A stretch of DNA of 64,000 nucleotides from Candidatus Zixiibacteriota bacterium (GTDB taxonomy: Bacteria > Zixibacteria > MSB-5A5 > GN15 > FEB-12), in NCBI GenBank assembly GCA_040753875.1, contig JBFMDV010000030.1:19429-83428 (forward strand), given 5' to 3'. The notes under the pieces were generated by a model, which did no database searches, had not been told where the DNA came from, and worked only from the letters and a program-made list of their open reading frames with translations. A program made the translations under genes and the position numbers. This document shows, piece by piece, positions 61,601 to 64,000 of the stretch (position 1 is its first letter; each line of letters opens with the position of its first letter).

Positions 61601-62127
61601 CCCTGAAAATACATCCTGACTATGACATCAACGAAGTCATTTCCTCAATAGTGCAGAAATACGGCGCGAAACCATCAGCCCTCATCATGATTCTGCTGGA
61701 TGTCCAGAAGAACTACAATTACCTCCCCAAGGATGCGCTCGAGGCGGTGGCCAAGAAAATGCGACTGCCGCTGGCGCAGATCTACGGTGTCGCCACGTTT
61801 TACCGCACATTCAGTCTCGAGCCCAAGAGGAAACACCATATCTGCGTTTGCACCGGCACCGCTTGCCATGTGCGTCAGGCAACGGTGATAGTCGACAAAT
61901 TCGAGCGGGAGCTTGGAATTCCGTCCGGCAGCACGACGGGTGACCTTGAATTCAGCCTGGAGCGGGTCAATTGCCTCGGTGCCTGTGCGCTGGGGCCGCT
62001 CGTGACAGTCAATGACGACTATCATGGCCATATGAACGTCACCAAAGTGGATAAACTGCTGACGGAACTACGGCACAAGGCAAAGGGCCGCAAGACCGAA
62101 ACGTCGGCAGTAGAGGAGGTCGCATGA
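61597..62127 (+). CDS. nuoE: NuoE-like [2Fe-2S] subunit
   Basis: 176 residues. The thioredoxin-like domain has the ligands Cys85, Cys90, Cys126 and Cys130 (CTGTAC and CLGAC). The helical N-terminus (about 1-60, with IVQKYGAKPSALIMILLDVQ) and LPLAQIYGVATFYRTF are typical of NuoE/HoxE/HndA. It helps NuoF accept electrons from NADH. Start overlaps the hdrA stop (ATGA) and its own stop overlaps the nuoF start (ATGA). Confidence 0.93.
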   Translation: MTLKIHPDYDINEVISSIVQKYGAKPSALIMILLDVQKNYNYLPKDALEAVAKKMRLPLAQIYGVATFYRTFSLEPKRKHHICVCTGTACHVRQATVIVDKFERELGIPSGSTTGDLEFSLERVNCLGACALGPLVTVNDDYHGHMNVTKVDKLLTELRHKAKGRKTETSAVEEVA

Positions 62128-63884
62128 TTGCCGAAAGACTCCAGTCGGTGCAGGACCTCGAGAGGCTCCGCGAAAAGCTGACTTCCGAGTTCAATCCACT
62201 CAAATCGGTGATCACGATCTGTGCCGGAACCGGCTGTCGCGCCTGTGGATGCTTGCCGGTGGCGGAGGCATTTCGCCGCGAGATAGAACATGAACGTCTT
62301 GAAAACGAAGTCGAGCTTAAGACCACCGGGTGCCACGGTTTCTGTGAACGTGGGCCACTCGCAGTTATCGAACCACAGGGAATTTTCTATCAGCGGCTCA
62401 AGCCGGCCGATGTCAAATTGGTCATGGATCAGACCATCAAGGGAGGGCGAATCGTCCATCGTTTGCTTTATCGCGATCCCGGCTCGGGCGAGACGATCAC
62501 CTATGCCAAAGACATCCCTTTTTACAAGAAGCAGTTGCGGCTCATCTTCGGCAAGAACGGATTCATGGACCCCATGTCCATCGCTGATTATATCCGACTC
62601 GGCGGATATGCGCCGGCCGTCAAGGCAGTGACAACGATGGCACCGGAACAGATCATCTGCGAGGTGGCCAAATCCGGTTTGCGGGGACGAGGGGGCGGCG
62701 GCTTTCCGACCGGTAAGAAATGGGCATCGTGTCGTAAAGCCGCCGGTGAGGTCGAGTATGTCATCTGCAATGCTGACGAGGGGGACCCGGGGGCTTTCAT
62801 GGACCGGTCGCTGCTCGAAGGGAACCCGCACTCGGTCATCGAGGGCATGATCATTGGCGCCTATGCAATCGGCAGCCACGAAGGGTTTGTCTACGTGCGG
62901 AACGAATATCCGCTAGCAGTTGAAACGTTGACGAAGGCGATTGAGGACTGCCATCAATTCGGCCTGCTGGGGAAGGACATACTTGGCACCGGTTTCGATT
63001 TCGACATTGAGATCTCCCGAGGCGGCGGTGCTTTTGTATGTGGCGAATCCACGGCTCTTATGGCCTCGCTTGAAGGCAAGGTGGGAGAACCGCGAGCCAA
63101 GTATATCCACACGGTCGATGCGGGTCTGTACGACAAGCCGACCAACCTCAACAACGTTGAAACCTGGGCGAACGTGCCGCTGATAATCGAAAAAGGCTCG
63201 AGTTGGTATGCAAGCATTGGCACCGAAGGATCGAAAGGAACCAAGGTGTTTGCTTTGACCGGCAAGATCAACAACACCGGCCTGGTGGAAGTACCCATGG
63301 GGATCACGCTACGCGAAATCCTCTATGATATCGGTGGCGGTGTCCCCGGCGGCAAGCGGTTCAAGGCCGTCCAGACCGGCGGTCCCTCCGGTGGAACGTT
63401 GATCGTGGAAACGCGCGATGAGTCGGTTCATGAGAGCCTGGTGGCGCACGGCGATATCAGCGATGACGAAGCGCCCGAGAGCCTGCTCGACCTGCCGGTC
63501 GATTTCGACGAGCTGACCAAGGTGGGCTCGATGATGGGTTCCGGCGGCATGATCGTCATGGATGAAGATTCCTGTATGGTTGATGTGGCCAAGTATTTCC
63601 TCAATTTCCTCCAGGAGGAGAGCTGCGGCAAGTGTGTGCCATGTCGCGAGGGGATTGTGGTCATGCTCAACATCCTCAGACGGATCTCGGAGGGGAAGGG
63701 GACGCTTGACGATATCAGCTATCTCGAACAGTTGTCCCAGGTGATCATAGATACCAGTCTCTGTCAGTTGGGCGGCAGTGCGCCGAACCCGGTGTTGTCG
63801 ACTATTCGGTATTTCCGCCAGGAATACATAGCGCACGTGGTGGACAAGCGGTGTCCGGCCGGTGTTTGCAAGGACCTAGTGTAG
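62124..63884 (+). CDS. nuoF: NuoF/HoxF/HndC-type NADH-binding flavoprotein
   Basis: 586 residues. An N-terminal thioredoxin-like [2Fe-2S] region (TICAGTGCRACG, TGCHGFC; about 32-75) precedes the FMN and NADH domain with GLRGRGGGGFPTGKKW (185-200) and NADEGDPGAFMDR. The [4Fe-4S] site ESCGKCVPCREG is near 500, with its last Cys in LCQLGG. The C-terminus reads KRCPAGVCKDLV and stops; in HydB/HndC proteins this motif is followed by two ferredoxin clusters, absent here. With HdrCBA this points to NADH-coupled Hdr electron transfer. It is the last complete gene of the operon. Confidence 0.95.
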   Translation: MIAERLQSVQDLERLREKLTSEFNPLKSVITICAGTGCRACGCLPVAEAFRREIEHERLENEVELKTTGCHGFCERGPLAVIEPQGIFYQRLKPADVKLVMDQTIKGGRIVHRLLYRDPGSGETITYAKDIPFYKKQLRLIFGKNGFMDPMSIADYIRLGGYAPAVKAVTTMAPEQIICEVAKSGLRGRGGGGFPTGKKWASCRKAAGEVEYVICNADEGDPGAFMDRSLLEGNPHSVIEGMIIGAYAIGSHEGFVYVRNEYPLAVETLTKAIEDCHQFGLLGKDILGTGFDFDIEISRGGGAFVCGESTALMASLEGKVGEPRAKYIHTVDAGLYDKPTNLNNVETWANVPLIIEKGSSWYASIGTEGSKGTKVFALTGKINNTGLVEVPMGITLREILYDIGGGVPGGKRFKAVQTGGPSGGTLIVETRDESVHESLVAHGDISDDEAPESLLDLPVDFDELTKVGSMMGSGGMIVMDEDSCMVDVAKYFLNFLQEESCGKCVPCREGIVVMLNILRRISEGKGTLDDISYLEQLSQVIIDTSLCQLGGSAPNPVLSTIRYFRQEYIAHVVDKRCPAGVCKDLV

Positions 63885-63899
63885 TGTTTCATAATTGTA

Positions 63900-63928
63900 T
63901 TGACATTTGATTTGAACTTTGATATTTT
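63900..63928 (+). promoter_or_regulatory. Sigma70-type promoter for the gene at the right edge
   Basis: TTGACA (63900-63905, perfect), 17 bases, TATTTT (63923-63928). The next ATG is eight bases later, so the leader would be very short. Confidence 0.5.
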
Positions 63929-63936
63929 GGCCGGCG

Positions 63937-64000
63937 ATGAATATCGCCGAGCCAATCGCGCTGTCTTCTGAGGAGCAACGGGTGATCGATGCCTGGGTGC
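63937..64000 (+). CDS. Start of an unidentified gene cut by the window edge
   Basis: An open frame from ATG 63937 gives MNIAEPIALSSEEQRVIDAW and runs out of the window. Too little is seen to assign a family. The promoter is just upstream, so this is probably a separate transcript from hdr-nuo. Confidence 0.5.
   Translation, partial: MNIAEPIALSSEEQRVIDAWV

Overview
The window looks like a chromosomal piece of an uncultured Gram-negative-type bacterium of the FCB superphylum; candidate phylum Zixibacteria or a close relative is my best guess. This is an inference. It rests on exported proteins ending in an NYPNPFNPTT-type C-terminal sorting domain, an edge protein with FG-GAP repeats and a dockerin-like end, a long SecA, a FtsEX-EnvC set (a diderm trait) and many short, translationally coupled operons. 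No phage, plasmid, IS or CRISPR signature was found.

Layout. 1-741: 3' end of an FG-GAP/dockerin-like exported protein. 841-9586: housekeeping genes on the + strand (TGS-domain GTPase, a membrane protein, panC, a Nudix hydrolase, panD, a GlmU-type uridylyltransferase without its acetyltransferase half, a small exported protein, a LytR_C protein, rsfS, rho). Two gene-free gaps here (1834-2491 and 4564-4912) are packed with inverted repeats of one or two uncharacterised families. 9692-10648 (-): exported beta-propeller. 10763-20067 (+): ftsE-ftsX-envC, then holB-ricT-metG-tatD-rsmA-rluD, a cell-division and information-processing block. 20064-26187 (-): LTA-synthase-like membrane phosphotransferase, a TIR-like (CAP12/Pycsar-type) putative immune effector, and secA. 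26345-36004 (+): rsgA, a lone MlaD/MCE protein, a GH57 glucanotransferase, a sirtuin, a TPR lipoprotein and pyrK-pyrD-pyrF. 36027-42141: mainly - strand, with an MFS exporter, an ABC permease and its HlyD-type adaptor (no ATPase), a GNAT enzyme, ppa and tpx. 42273-47692 (+): tadA, a membrane protein, tRNA-Ser(CGA), a two-receiver protein, a GT-C glycosyltransferase and a glutamate/dicarboxylate symporter. 47723-55482: dienelactone hydrolase (-), a 1260-residue repeat protein (+), a beta-CASP nuclease (+) and glutamate dehydrogenase (-). 56167-58776: secreted subtilisin with PKD domains. 59158-63884: hdrC-hdrB-hdrA-nuoE-nuoF, a predicted electron-transfer (possibly electron-bifurcating) complex whose hdrB is frameshifted and whose HdrA is about half the usual length. 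A new gene starts at 63937 and runs off the edge.

How the genes work together. pyrKDF give the last-but-two and final steps of UMP synthesis. panC and panD supply pantothenate. FtsE, FtsX and EnvC form an envelope-splitting regulator in which both the ATPase and the LytM domain have lost expected residues. The Hdr/Nuo cluster links NADH, thiol/disulfide and probably low-potential carriers, and has its own strong promoter with an adjacent palindrome. The two exported proteins at 48801 and 56167 share a C-terminal sorting-type domain. The signals I consider most worth follow-up are the covarying stem-loop families at 1911-2280 and 4580-4876, the TIR-like gene behind secA, the degenerate FtsE, and the Hdr/Nuo cluster.
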